From Aaosphaeria pasadenensis (lineage: Eukaryota; Ascomycota; Dothideomycetes; Pleosporales), in the NCBI GenBank assembly GCA_022813625.1, contig JAKLMB010000030.1:248001-312000 (forward strand): a DNA stretch of 64,000 nucleotides, written 5' to 3'. A program made the position numbers and the translations under genes. Position 1 is the stretch's first letter; each line of letters begins with the position of its first letter. Below, piece after piece: positions 1-12,381 of this stretch. The notes beneath the pieces are model-generated. The model searched no databases and was not told the DNA's origin. It saw only the letters and a list, made by a program, of their open reading frames with translations.

Positions 1-648
1 GCGACTGAGCTCTCATGGACAATAGTAATAGATAACAGTCATGAATCATTACATGCGTATCGACTATGCTTTCCTTTCGAGCTGGTGTGAGACCACCTCC
101 ATGCGTATTCCTGGATAAGTTCGATTGCTCTCTCCACAAATAGCAGCCCAGCAAATTGAAAGAATTAAAAAAAGGCTCCTATACGAACACGTGAAACAGT
201 AAATACAGTTATTATTCATAGCCCGATGACGCGCGCGCCCGCTCGCCGGACGAAAGCCCCATACGTTTCTTACCCGCCCGGATTTCCCCTACATTTCCGT
301 TTTCCTGATTATCTGATCGGTGGTGGGCCGGGAGGACCATTGCGCCGTCAGCCAATCAGAAGCATTATTGCAATATGGCGCTAACCACGTAGAGAATTCA
401 TTCTGATATCATCCTTCTCGACAAGATATTCCAAGAGGAGTCCGCGGGCTCCAGGACGGTTTTAACGGAGGAGATATGAATGGATGGGTTGATGGGAATG
501 GTATTTAAGGAGGTTGAAGTGCGGGTGTTGGAGACGTAGATTGATATCAATATCATGTACATCTTTGAGGTATAACAGCGATTGAGCCATTGTATCACAG
601 ACACTGAATCCGCAATTCCAAGCTTTCATATCTTCTATAAAACTACCA
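1..648. other. Left-edge intergenic region
   Basis: No convincing gene. The stretch is AT-rich at its left end and holds the presumed promoter of the dehydrogenase that starts at 649. Short open frames on both strands here have no recognisable domain. Confidence 0.6.
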
Positions 649-1611
649 ATGTCGAATTTCACATCCTCCATCCTAGTGACGGGCGGCACCCAAGGCATGG
701 GCGTCGAATGCGTACGCTCGCTCGCCCAGCAACTCCCAGACACTCTCATCGTCACATCCGCACGAACAGATCCCAAAGACTCAGCAACCCTCATCAACAA
801 GCAGCTCAACCAAACCAACGTCCAATTCCAACGGCTCGACCTCTCCTCCCTCGCCGCCGTCCGCACCTTTGTCGAAACCTGGTCAACCTCCAACCGCCCC
901 CCTCTCCGCGCCCTCGTCCTCAACGCCGGCATCCAGTTCCCCGACGACATCCAATACAGCACCGACGGCATCGAGAAAACCTTCGCCATCAACCACGTCG
1001 GCCACGCCCTCCTCTTCCACCTCCTAACCCCCCACCTCACCCCGACCGCCCGCATCGTCGTCACCTCCTCCGGCGTCCACGACCACGACCTCAAAGGCGG
1101 CTTCAAACCGACCTGGCCCTCCGTCTCAGAAGTCGCGAACCCCTCCCCTTCCTTCTCAACCTCCACCTCAGGACGCACCCGCTACGCCATCTCGAAGCTC
1201 GCCAACGTCCTCTGGACGTACGCGCTCGCACGCCACCTCACCGCGCAGGGTCAGGGAAAAACCGTGGTGACGTTCGACCCGGGGCTGATGCCCGGTACGA
1301 ATCTCGCCCGCGACGCGGGACCCGTGCTCAGGTTCCTGTGGTACGTGGTGATGCCGCGGGCGATTCCGCTGCTGCGGAGGGTGTACCATCCGAATGTGCA
1401 TACGCCGCGGGAGAGCGGGGAGACGCTGGCTTGGCTGGCGGTTGGGGAGGAGTGTAAAGGGGAGAATGGGGTGTATTATGAGGGGAGGAGGGTGGTGGGG
1501 AGTAGTAGGGATAGTAGGGATGAGGGAAAGCAGGAGGGGCTTTGGGAGTGGACGGTCGGGTTTGTGGGGAGGGATGGGGGCGAGAGGGAGGCGTTTGGGA
1601 GGTTGGAGTGA
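649..1611 (+). CDS. Short-chain dehydrogenase/reductase (SDR)
   Basis: Single-exon protein of 320 aa that probably reduces or oxidises a small carbonyl or alcohol substrate with NAD(P)H; the substrate cannot be read from the sequence. The N-terminal glycine motif TGGTQGMG (about residues 11-18) fits the Rossmann cofactor loop, NAGIQ (about 103-107) fits the NNAG structural motif, and the catalytic Ser-Tyr-Lys set is seen as VTSSGVHD followed by RYAISKLAN. This order and spacing match classical or WWOX/retinol-dehydrogenase-like SDRs. There is no signal peptide. The start at 649 is the first ATG giving a complete Rossmann fold. Wobble bases are strongly C-rich in the first half and G-rich in the last 250 bp, an odd shift treated in the findings. 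It stands alone, with no cluster partners. Confidence 0.85.
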   Translation: MSNFTSSILVTGGTQGMGVECVRSLAQQLPDTLIVTSARTDPKDSATLINKQLNQTNVQFQRLDLSSLAAVRTFVETWSTSNRPPLRALVLNAGIQFPDDIQYSTDGIEKTFAINHVGHALLFHLLTPHLTPTARIVVTSSGVHDHDLKGGFKPTWPSVSEVANPSPSFSTSTSGRTRYAISKLANVLWTYALARHLTAQGQGKTVVTFDPGLMPGTNLARDAGPVLRFLWYVVMPRAIPLLRRVYHPNVHTPRESGETLAWLAVGEECKGENGVYYEGRRVVGSSRDSRDEGKQEGLWEWTVGFVGRDGGEREAFGRLE

Positions 1612-3943
1612 GGGTGAAGGGGGAGATGTAGCATTTTGGGGCGGTGGAGGTGGGCTTTTGTCGTTTGTGATTACGTTGTGATGGCGGTGTTGTAGATGGG
1701 TTGGAGGGAGGTGTTGCGTGTGGTGGCGGAGAATTTGGCCTGGCTTATCGACTTGCTTTAGAACTGCGGATATGATCATTTTACCACCTTCACATTTATA
1801 TCTAGATATTTGAGTGGTTTATGTGTATGATCTTTCATGTAAGAAGATATTTCCGTCGAAATTTGAAGATTTGGTCGGTATCAACATTCGAGTGTCACTC
1901 ATTTAAGTGTCGATATACTGTGTATTACGTGTACTTTCAAGCCTTATATACGAACAAGATAAAAACATCACGACAACAACAACGCTCGAAAATGACCAAA
2001 AATAGCTACAGTAGGTAGTAAGGGTGATTGTTGATCATACAAAAAAGTAAGATAGTATTTATACGACGTGGACATAGGCCAGTCTGGAAACAGTTTGCCA
2101 TATCGCGATGTATCGCGAGCGCGAAGGCCTTAATCATGAGATGAGAAGAACTTCATGTCAACAAAAGATTGAAGCCCATGAATTGCATTGTGTAAAGAGG
2201 GAAGATAATACGCTCAATCAAACAGTCATATTTCTACAGATCCTTGGTGCCAGTGCTATCTTGGTCGGTCTGCGAATGGCCTCAACATTTCGCAAGCCCG
2301 ACCACGATCGCGAGAGAACGCGTTGTCCAAGGCTCCCCCAACATAACTATAAAACACGCAACCACCATGCGCAAACTTATTTTAATCATTTATATCGTCT
2401 GCCTCACGAGAACCACGAGATTCCGAGTCTCAGTCGGGATTGCGAGATAATTATCGGTGGGAGAGGAAATGGCTCGAAGGTGGGGAGAGGAGAACATCAC
2501 ATTCAAGGCCTCGTTCACATTGCGCCATTTTCTATCGACGGCCTCCTGCCTTCTCCTCGCAAACCACGTCCGCCAGGAAAAAAAGGCACACGTCCATGAT
2601 GACTGAACAGATTTGCATGCCTAGACGAACTAAAAGCTAGTGCAATAAATCGAACAGAGGTTGGGAGTCAAAAGGTGGGAGCGATCAAAGTCGGAGCGAA
2701 AGCGAAAGGTGGGCGAGAGCGAACAACCGTTGAGGAGAGTTGGGGCCGACTCTCCAACTCTCTCGGTCCACAAGACCACGTACCGGCGATTTCTTGGGAT
2801 CAGAAACACTGGTGAATCCCCAGAGCCTAAATCGACAGGAGGCGTATACTAGGACAATGTAGCTATTCTTGCGTGGCAAAGTGAGGGGTTGGCCTCGAGG
2901 ATGTGAGACGCGTGATCAGTTGGCTGCTGTTTTTCTCCTCAGTAGTTAGGACGAGCGACTTGGGGAACTGTTGCGCCCCCTTCCCTGTTCCCCACGATGG
3001 CTGTGCATTCGTCACGGGAGGCAGTGGAATAAATCAAGACATGTGTACATTATGAACGAGGCGCATGGAATAATTTCTCCAGAGTTCTTGAAGAGGGCGA
3101 GAGATTACTCTCGGAGTGTTGCGGATCGAAACAACACGGGGTTTCGGGGAGGGAGGGCGACGCGTGAATTCAAAACATCAGCGAACAAAGAGCAACAGGT
3201 CATGGCAGCGAGCGAAATTGTTTAGACGATGAAGATCGAGAGAATGGAAATAAAGAAATGACCAAGGCTGAATCAGATCTTGCGGGAGGGTAGGCAACAG
3301 GTTCACGCAGTCATGGGGTCAATGGCATCATTGAAAGGTAGTTGGGAAGATGTGTGTATGAGCGTTCGCTGTGGTGTGAATGGATTGCCGAGTTGGGCGA
3401 ACGGGGAAAATGGATCGATTAGGAGATTGTGAACTGTGAATAGGACATCCAAGAGTCAAGACTGGGGATGGAGATTCAAAGTAAACTCCAAATTAACTTC
3501 AACAAACGGGCAAAGGCAAGGCAAGGCAATCATCAATGCAGTGTCTCGGGGCGAATCCCAACACATCCGCGCCGCATGCGTCCAGTGAGAAAGCACGGCG
3601 CCTAGGGAATAATTGAATCTCTCTTCACACGGTACAGTACATACGTACAACGGAATAAAATGTCAATCTATCGCAGTTCATACGGTTCAGGTATGAAATA
3701 TTGCCTTAATCCTTCCTATTCGGGTTTGGACTGCTCCCTGTCGTTGTTGTTGATCTGGATTGCCCTGGCTCGGTTGGGAATTCGTATATAAGCAAGCGTG
3801 CCCCCGCTGCCCGCGCCGTAGCTGGCCCTCCCATCTACTCCAAGAGCTTCCACCACCACCACAATCCCCATCTATTCACCCGTCGACCCCGTCGTTCGAT
3901 TCTTCAGAACCAGACAACTCAAGTCCATCAACTATCTTCAACA
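1612..3943. other. Intergenic region between SDR and histone H1
   Basis: About 2.3 kb with no gene I can support. Open frames up to 163 codons (2108-2599) have no domain and no biased codon use. The right end is the histone H1 promoter. ACGCGT boxes occur at 2908-2913 and 3160-3165. Confidence 0.55.
3785..3791 (+). promoter_or_regulatory. Probable TATA box of histone H1
   Basis: The motif TATATAA lies about 155 bp upstream of the H1 start codon and is followed by a CT-rich and CCACC-rich leader, the usual layout of a strong fungal promoter. Assignment is by position and motif only. Confidence 0.5.
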
Positions 3944-5102
3944 ATGCCTCCCAAGAAGTCCACTACCGCCGCCCCAAAGAAGGCCTCTGGCTCGGGCTCC
4001 TCCCACCCTTCCTACCAAGGTACGTTGCCCTCCCCTCTGTCCACCCCATTCCATGACCACCTTGTCGCACTCTTCCTTCGATGCTTCTATCGTGATCGCC
4101 ATTCAATTCTGACTCGTTACCGCAGATATGATCAAGGATGCTATCATCAAAGTGAGTTTATTCATTCCGGCGCATCGCGATCCCCGCTTTCGTCTTGCGA
4201 CACCAAGAACTGCCCCCACCTGGCTCATGCCTCACCAAAGTTTCCCCGTCCACCTTCAAATGCTATTCAAAGTGAACATTACTGACGCGTTTTCTTTGCA
4301 ATATAGCTCAAGGAGCGAAATGGTTCAAGGTTAGTCATCCCTCTATCTATCTGACGTGTTGGCAATGCCACCGCCACGTCACGCTTCCATGCGAAGCGCT
4401 TCAGTCGAACGTCTGCTGACTTGTGTGTCCCAACAGCCGCCAGGCCATCCAGAAGTACATCAAGGCCAACAACGACCTTGGTGAAATCTCCGACAACATG
4501 TTCAAGAGCCATGTCAACCGCGCCATCTCCAACGGCGAGAAGAGCGGCGACTTCCTCCGCCCCAAGGGTAAAGTTCACCGCCTCCACCTTATCTTATCGC
4601 GCTAACGGCCACGCTCAGGTGCCTCTGGAACCGTGAAGCTTGCTAAGAAGGAGAGCGCAAAGCCTGCTGCTAAGAAGACTGAGGCTAAGTCTGAGAAGAA
4701 GACCACCACCAAGGCAAAGAAGCCTGCTGCCACCGTAAGTCCACCTCGCGTCCCTTGCGATTCTTTTGCTCATTATGATTGAAGGCTAAGGCTGCTACCA
4801 CCACAAAGAAGGCTGCTGCCCCCAAGAAGGAGAAGTCTGCCACTGCCGCTGCTAAGCCTGCCACTGCTAAGAAGGCGACTGCCGCCAAACCCAAGGCCAA
4901 TGCCAGCAAGCCCAGGAAAGCCGATGATGCCTCCAAGGATGAGTCCAAGACGTTGACCAAGACCAAGACTGGACGTGTCACCAAGGAGAAGGCACCTGCG
5001 AAGGCAGGTGCTAAGAAGGCCGCTGCCACGAAGAAGGCCGCACCCGCGAAGAAGGCTGCCGCCGCGACGAAGAAGTCCACACCCAAGAAGGTCGAGGCAT
5101 GA
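3944..5102 (+). CDS. Linker histone H1
   Basis: Six exons (3944-4019, 4126-4151, 4307-4329, 4437-4567, 4619-4734, 4785-5102) join to a 229-aa protein. It binds linker DNA at the nucleosome dyad and compacts chromatin. A short N-terminal tail (MPPKKS) leads into the winged-helix H15 domain (about residues 20-85), readable as HPSYQDMIKDAIIKLKERNG, SSRQAIQKYIKANN and FKSHVNRAISNGEKSGDF, and then a long Lys/Ala/Pro tail of KKAAAPKK and KKATAAKPK type, as in all H1 proteins. Exons 2 and 3 are micro-exons of 26 and 23 nt inside the globular domain, so simple ORF callers miss them. All donors are GT, and the acceptors end in CAG, TAG or AAG. The ACGCGT boxes around the gene suggest G1/S control. Confidence 0.95.
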
Positions 5103-8100
5103 AAGTGCTCTCCCTGAGCATTCCTCTTCTTTCCGTTCATGTTGATCTCTTCTGACTGGCGCACGCGTTCGTAGGGGTGAGGGAAACGTGTGCGTTGTAC
5201 CTAAACGCTACCCCACGTCCTCTCCCTCCGGCGCGTTAGCTTTGTTCGTGATATCCCTCGTTATTCTCTCTTTTTATATCATCATCATCACCATCGACGA
5301 TGTGTGGGTCCGGGTTTCTCTCTATGGGCTGGTTGGGTCAAGCGGGTATGGGTGTTTTCAACGACCTGCGTGGGGATTATTATTTCTGTTGGGCCTTCCT
5401 TCTCTGTCTATCTGCCTGTCTTATGGATCATGTCATGCTGGGTTCGTTCATCACTGGGGGTGTGGCGTTCATGGAGTCGTTTGGCTTAAGATGAGCGGGC
5501 TTGTATTTTCTCTTTTTCCGACCGACTGGGTGAAGGGGGGTGGCGGCGCGTCGCGACGCAACGCAACGCGGGTGTTCTTCTCCAATTCCTCCCTCATCAT
5601 CGGTTCTCTCCAAACCTACCGCTGCTGAGGACGATTGGGTTTTTCGAAAGGAAAGCAAACAAACAAAAAACAACAGGGTAGCGTAGACGTGATGCTATCG
5701 TCATCGAGAAATGAACATCGATACATAATTTCAAAAACCACACCTTGCCTTCTCTCCCCATCTATCTATCTACTTGCAAAATATGTGACGAACGGAACAG
5801 AAGAACGAGCAGGACGAACATGACGGAGCGGGAAAGTTGTGGTTTGTTGTGATGATCGACGGCAGGTCCTTCGGGCGTTGGTGGTGGTAAGCCGACGCGT
5901 CGTTGTTGCACGTGTGTATCGTGTTTGTTATTGTTCTTGGTGCCGCTGCGAGCAACCGAGTACCGATTCGCGACGAACGATCGTGCACGCACTTGGCCCA
6001 AGGCTGAACGAACGTCCATGTAAGGTACTCTGTCTCCCGCAAAATATCTAATGATACATCTTTCTTATTTCTCCCTATACAAACCTACAAAGCACAGGCA
6101 AAAAAGCAACGGTATCAGTGCGTAGAGCTGTGTTCACACGTGCGCATGCGATTCGAGTGACTGGTTCGATACATGAGTCCAGACCTACCCTCGGGCCTTA
6201 TGATCCCATGATCTACGAACGATCCAGGCACGATCCATGCTTCCACACAGAGTTACCCTTAAGCAAGAAGCCTGGGGGTTTGTTGTTTTGTATTGTTATG
6301 TGTATGTGTTTCTATTTGTATTGTACTAGATGCCTTGTAAAATGGTAGACGTGTATACGAGTTCTATTTCAGTTTCTTCGTTGCTTGGGTTAGGGGCCTA
6401 GTGAAGAGCGTTGGATCGCACAACAGGTAATGATATACGAAGTTGCTTTTGATGTCATTGATGGACGGCACGATAGGAGACGATTGGGAGTTCGTGATGT
6501 ACAATCTCGGTCGATATCAGCTGGATCTTTCCTCAGACCCTTGAGTTCAGCCTCGATAAGTAAGGTGAGATCTGTGGTTTAGTACTTGACATGATGTTGC
6601 CTTCCTGTCTTCTGTTACCTTTCTCTTTTCGGTACGTAGGGCATGTGTTATGCCTTATAAATATCCATGTATACACATATATGTGTACATAGTGTAGAGA
6701 TCCTCACTCAGAGTCCAAGGAAGAACCGAGGGATTGACGTTATCGCCGTCGACAAGGGATAGATACAGTGGACTCAGAGTCTACCTACCTATACCTTCCA
6801 GCACAGAGAGCTTGGAAATGCTCCATTGGACGTTTCCATGGTGGTGTTTCTGCAACGGCAATGATGTTGACTATGATGATAAGGACGACGATGAACGATA
6901 CATATAGAGCCGTGGGGAAGAGAGAGAGGGAGAGAGTGTGTGTGCGCGCGCGTGCAACTGCTACTTATCAACATCGCCATCATCACGCGGATTAGTCCAC
7001 GGCGGTTGATCGCCCAAGACTGGTTTAGTGTACGGAGGATACGGTCGTCTACAAATACTAGTTTTCTGTTGTTGCGGGATTCGAATTGATTAATTTAGGG
7101 TATTTTCGATTTTTCGGGGCTTATTTTCGTCGTCGTTGTCGTCAGTCCGTGTGAAATGACGCGGATTATTACACGTTCGGCGCTGGATTTTTTGTGGGGG
7201 AGGTGGATTGGACTGGGTCGGGCTGTGAGGATGGAATGTTGAGCGAGGATGGTCGGATTTGTTGTTCTCGTTGTTGTTATTGTGTCTGCATGCGCGTTGA
7301 ATGGATGGAACGACTGTATGGAGTATGTATGGAGGAAAAGAAGAAGCTTGTGGTGGTTTTGGAAGGTGAGTAAGAGTCAGGCTGTCAGGGTACGAGAATG
7401 TAGGGGAGAGGGAGATAAGAGATGGATCGAGGATCGCGGCATGCGTCAGGTCCTTTCTTGAGAGATACAAATGAAACGGTAAGCTGTATCCCACTGCGTT
7501 TGTGAAGAGATGCTGCTGGTCCCGGAACCCCACAGAGGCTGAGTTCTCGCAATTGTCCTGGGTACGGCGTAGTTAGATGTAAAGACAATCGGGGCGGATT
7601 TTGAAGGTTATTATCATCTGGACTATTGGGCAATTCAAGGTCGTGTGCAATCGCTGCAATGTGTGCTATTCTTGTTACGGCGCTGCAGACCCGTTATCCG
7701 CACACAAACGAACGCGGGCCGCTGTCTATTGCACCTCTCATCTGCCTCTCTCTCGCTCTCGCTCTGCCGTATGTAAGTGGGCATGTAAGACCTGTGCCAC
7801 GGACAGGCGCTCGCCAATTGGGAGGGAGTGGCTCGTATCCATCCCTCCCAAGGTGAAATGAAAGCGGAGAGAGTGCGGCGGGTCTAAGTACCCGGGGTCC
7901 GCGAGAGATTGCAGAGGTCGCTAGCTCGCCTGCGTCTTAATGGAGGTAATGTATCCACGGAGTTCCTGTCGTGCTCCTACGGCTTACGAAGAAAGCAGAT
8001 GTACAGCATGAGATGAAGTTTCGATGCAGGGTTGGACTTTTTTTTGTATGTATGTATTCAGACAGACGACGGACGGAACGGGCAAAGGAATAGAAGACTG

Positions 8101-9495
8101 TAAGAGAATGAGTGGTGGCAGTCCGAACAGGCCAGCCTAGCCCACAGAGCCCAGACATGGAAGCCATAGAAGCCATAAAAGCCATGGATACGGAGTGTTG
8201 GTACCAACTCCCCTCTGGACTGCATACAATCACATCGTAGGCGAGTGAGTGTGGCTGAGGGCGAACCTAAGAGCTGGGCCGCCGCCAGGGGGAAGACTCT
8301 AGAGAGTAGCGAGGAGCGCGACACGACACGTCGTTAAACTGTTTCCATCCGCCATGCTATGCTAAAAGTAGACGTTCCTACTCAGCCCAATCCAGTTTCC
8401 GGGGCTGTTGTGTAATGGCAATAAGGTTACTATGGTAAATTAGTTCAACTGAATAATGACAATAATCGCTAGACTCATCCGTCCTCCATTAGTTGGTTGG
8501 TTGGTTGGTTGTTAGTTAGTTGATCGTTCAACCTCCCCTGACTGATTGATTGACTTTTGACGTTGCCCAGGTTGCGACGGTGGGTCTACCTCTTCTTCCT
8601 TCGTCCGGGTCCATTTTATTTTGCCGTTTACTTGTAACTGCTTCGTACCGGTGGGAGATGAGGAAGAGGATGGAGAGGACAGCGAAGAATAGGAATGTAT
8701 CCAGATCATCAAAAGGAAGGGAAGGAGATATAAAGTAGAGTAGGAGTAGCAAGCTGTCGTTTCTCCATCCATCACCATCGTCATCATCACCGACATCAAG
8801 CAGCGACGGTGCCACCATTAGTTATATTGGATGGGGTATTAGATGATCGGTTGCAGTGCAGGAGGAACCAGGACAGGATTTGGCGCCTCCTCGGTGTCGT
8901 CGTTACAGTTGAAGCGCGAAATTGATCCGTTACCCGGCGCGGCACGGACCCTTTGCCAATCTTGCGCCAAAGCTGACGGAGGACGGACAGACAGAGAGCG
9001 AGGGAGAGAGTAGAAGTTAGGTAGTTGGTTAGAGTGTGAGAGAGACAGACAGTAACTAGACAGTCGGTTCTGCAGTGACTTTGCCTCTGTCTACGCCTTT
9101 TGTCTGTGCCCGTACCTGTGCCTTGCTTTGTTTCTCTTACAACAAACTCTCCATCCACTACCACCACGAAGACGCCATCCATCCTCACCCTCTACTAATC
9201 TATCGCATTTACTCTACACTACTCAGACTCACCCTATTCCATCGTCCCAACTTATCGAAGCCATCGCCCATCTCCTCTTCGTCGCCTCGAACCGTCGTCC
9301 TCACCTATCTACCAACCCCCAGCCTCTATCCTCCTCTGCGCCACAACTCACCATCCCTCTGGTAACCCTTTCCTCACTCGAGCCATCACGACGTACAAAC
9401 AAGCAACAACGCTGGCTACGGTGACGACTCCCAAGTTGCAGCACCCCTCCGACGGAGCGTCGTCACCGCTGCTGTTTATCGCAACCACCCATGAC
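5103..9495. other. 4.4-kb gene-free region between histone H1 and the PIP kinase
   Basis: No coding gene can be supported; short open frames here are domain-free and rich in simple sequence. The left part is H1 3' UTR. ACGCGT boxes lie at 5163-5168 and at 5895-5900, the latter inside the palindrome CGACGCGTCG (5893-5902). A TTGG/TTAG tandem stretch lies near 8491-8520. The right part (about 9075-9495) is CT-rich and looks like the transcribed leader of the kinase gene; it contains short upstream reading frames. Confidence 0.5.
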
Positions 9496-12381
9496 ATGCG
9501 GATGATGCCCACGCCCGTAGAAGACGGCAACGAGCACCCCAACACCTCCTACGGCCTTCCCGCCAACTTCAGTCTGCCCTATCGTACCTCCATCGGCAAG
9601 CCGCTGTTCGGGAAGGAACATGCTGAGTATCTGGCGAATGGAGACGCTTCCCCGATGAATGGCAAGCCGTCCTCCAATGGTACACCCGTGATGCAATCGA
9701 TGCCCAACGGCCGTGTGGGCGTCCACCGAAGCAATTCTGATAAAGATACCACAGTCGCAGATGGCCTTGGAAACCCGGCGAGGCAATGGAGTTGGGATGC
9801 CAATACTCCTTATAAGCCATCGGAGGGCCGCGGAAACTCCGGCGAACTATCTTCTAGCAGGGATGACGGATACTTCGCGTCGGTGCAAAGCAGCGAACAA
9901 CAACACGGCTGCAGAACCACTCATGTCAAGTTAGGCAACGCGAACCCCCAGGATAGCAGTGCCAGAGACGCTCAAGGGGAATCGTCCACAGGCCCCGCGC
10001 CCGCCACACCCGTCAAACGCAGCATCGATTCCCAGAGTCCCTCATCTCACGACTCCCAATTGCAGATTCCCGGCCCAGGTTCAAGCTATCGCGTCTCCGC
10101 ACCTCCCGCCATCAATCACAACACTTCCTCACCCAGTCAGCATCCGTACCGCTTACAGCATCGTCACACCCTCGAGGTGCCCAAGGTGTCGACGACGCGA
10201 GCCCGTGAGCTCCAGGGACTGCCATCGAACGACGAGGTCGTAAGCGCAAGTGGAAGGTTCTCTCCCAACACTCCCACCCGGCGGAGAGGCTCGATATCTC
10301 TGGCTCGGAGGGCGACGCGGTCCATACACTCGGACATGCATCTCGACGAGGTCGCCCAGGATGAAGATGCCGCTAGGTGGGCAGAACATATCCGCCAGAA
10401 GCGTGCGAGCAAGCGGAAGCGAAAGGAAGACGAGGACGACGATCGCGTCGTCGTCGGCACCAAGGTGGACCAGAATCACGTCAATTGGGTGACAGCATAT
10501 AACATGTTGACTGGCATCCGGTTCTGCGTGTCTCGCACCAATGCGAAGATGGATCGTGAGCTTACCGATGCCGACTTTGATGCGAAGCACAAGTTCTCCT
10601 TCGACATGTATGTTGAATCTTTCCATTTTTTAATGATCATCCTTACTGACGAGCAATTGCAGAACCGGCAATGAACTCACACCTTCTGCCAAGTACGACT
10701 TCAAGTTCAAGGACTACGCTCCCTGGGTGTTCCGTCATCTTCGAGGCAGATTCCGACTGGACCCCGCCGACTACCTCGTGTCATTGACCAGCAAATACAT
10801 TCTTTCGGAACTCGGTTCACCGGGAAAGAGTGGCAGCTTCTTTTATTTCTCCCGCGATTATAAGTATATCATCAAAACCATTCATCACGCCGAGCACAAA
10901 TTCCTCCGAAAAATCCTCAAAGATTATTACAACCACATCCGAGATAACCCCAATACCTTGCTTTCCCAGTTCTACGGCTTGCATCGCGTTAAGATACCCT
11001 ATGGACGCAAGATTCATTTCGTCGTCATGAATAACCTGTTCCCACCACATCGAGATATACATCGCACATTCGACCTCAAGGGTTCGACGATTGGGCGAGA
11101 TTTCAGGGAAGAAGATTTGGAAAAGAACCCGCGTGCAACACTGAAGGACCTCAATTGGTTACGACGGGATGCGAGTTTGGAATTTGGACCCACGAAGAAG
11201 AAGGCATTCATCGAGCAGATGCAGAAAGACGTGAAACTTCTCCAGCGACTACATATCATGGACTACTCCCTACTTATCGGAATACACGACTTGGAGCGGG
11301 GGAATGAGGAGAACCTGCGAGACAAGACGTTGCAGGTATTCCAGCCGGGCGGAGTGGAAGAGGAGCCAGGCCCGAGCATGCTCATGCGGACGCCGTCAAA
11401 ACTTGAAAGTGCCCGAAAGGCGAAAGAGCTGAGGCAGATGATCAAGACCCAGAAACCCGTGCCGATGGATCAATCCTCGAACAAGATGCCAGACGAATTG
11501 CAAGACCCTAAGGATCCCAAGAGAAACTTCTATTTCTATTCCGATGACGGTGGCTTCAGGGCTACGCACGAGGACGACTCACCTGGAGAGGAGATCTATT
11601 ACCTAGGCATTATTGATTGTCTAACACATGTAAGTCGAGCAGCATTGATGATTATCGAAACCCCACTGACATAAGCTAGTACTCTCTGATCAAGCGTATG
11701 GAACATTTCTTCAAGGGACTTGCCAACACGGAATCTCAAATCTCGGCAATTCCTCCTGAGCGATATGGCGACCGGTTCGTCAAATTCATCAGCGGTAACA
11801 CGAAAACGAAAGAGGCTGCGGAGAGAGAGAAGCGAGAGCAGGCTGCAGAAGCGGGTAACGACCCACAACTGTCTGGTGTGAACGAAACGCAGCAACAGCG
11901 AGCATCGACAGAGAGGGTCATGGAGAGGGCAGAACAACAGGCCGAACGATCCAGGGCCAGGGGTGCATCTGAGGAATCTATTCCGGACCGCTCCATGCAC
12001 CCTGTGAGGAGTCCTTCTGCAGAACGGGGTGAACTGGGTACTACTTTGCCAGTCGTAGACGAGGCTGTTGAATCATCTAGTACAGGAGGACGCAGCGGAA
12101 GGAGCGGGAGGAGTACAGAAACCAATCTCCAGTCTACCGCACCACCCCTCCGGCCAGAGGACAGGTCAGGAGATCACACTCCCCAAAGGCCTCCACCTAC
12201 TCCACCGAAAGATTCAGGGACCGCCAACAGCGAAGAGCGACCTCCCACTCCCCCCAAAGACCAAGGATACAGGAACCGTAATTCGGGACCACCAACACCA
12301 CCAAAGGAGGAGCAGAATAGAGGGCGGGATAAGGACCTCCCGCGGACGCCGCATCTAGAGACTGTTGTACGGGTGAACTGA
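9496..12381 (+). CDS. MSS4: Phosphatidylinositol-4-phosphate 5-kinase (Mss4/Its3 type)
   Basis: Three exons (9496-10607, 10663-11629, 11680-12381) encode 926 aa. It makes PI(4,5)P2 from PI4P at the plasma membrane and so supports actin organisation, endocytosis and cell-wall signalling. The first 300 residues are low-complexity. The lipid-kinase core starts near residue 340 (WVTAYNMLTGIRFCVSR) and shows the nucleotide loop GSPGKSGSFFYF (about 423-434), the lysine motif YIIKTIHHAE, the NNLFPPHRDIHRTFDLKGSTIGR region, MDYSLLIGIHD (about 569-579) and GIIDCLTHYSLIKRMEHF across the second intron. YGDRFVKFI closes the domain. The tail carries three PPTPPK-like proline motifs. The reading frame is open to 9421, but the first in-frame ATG is 9496. 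Longer than the 779-aa yeast Mss4 because of the disordered ends. Confidence 0.95.

Noticed and set aside
462..1178. 238-codon antisense frame under the SDR gene
   Set aside because: Antisense shadow without a domain.
582..1457. 291-codon frame overlapping the SDR on the same strand
   Set aside because: Pro/Arg/His-rich shadow frame; the SDR frame carries all family motifs.
2108..2599. 163-codon open frame before histone H1
   Set aside because: Random composition, no domain, no splice partners and no codon bias.
6140..6190. GGTTCGATAC resembling a tRNA T-loop
   Set aside because: No matching acceptor, D-arm or anticodon stems around it.
7064..7090. GGGATTCGAATTG resembling an internal B box
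   Set aside because: No A box at the right distance and no cloverleaf can be folded.
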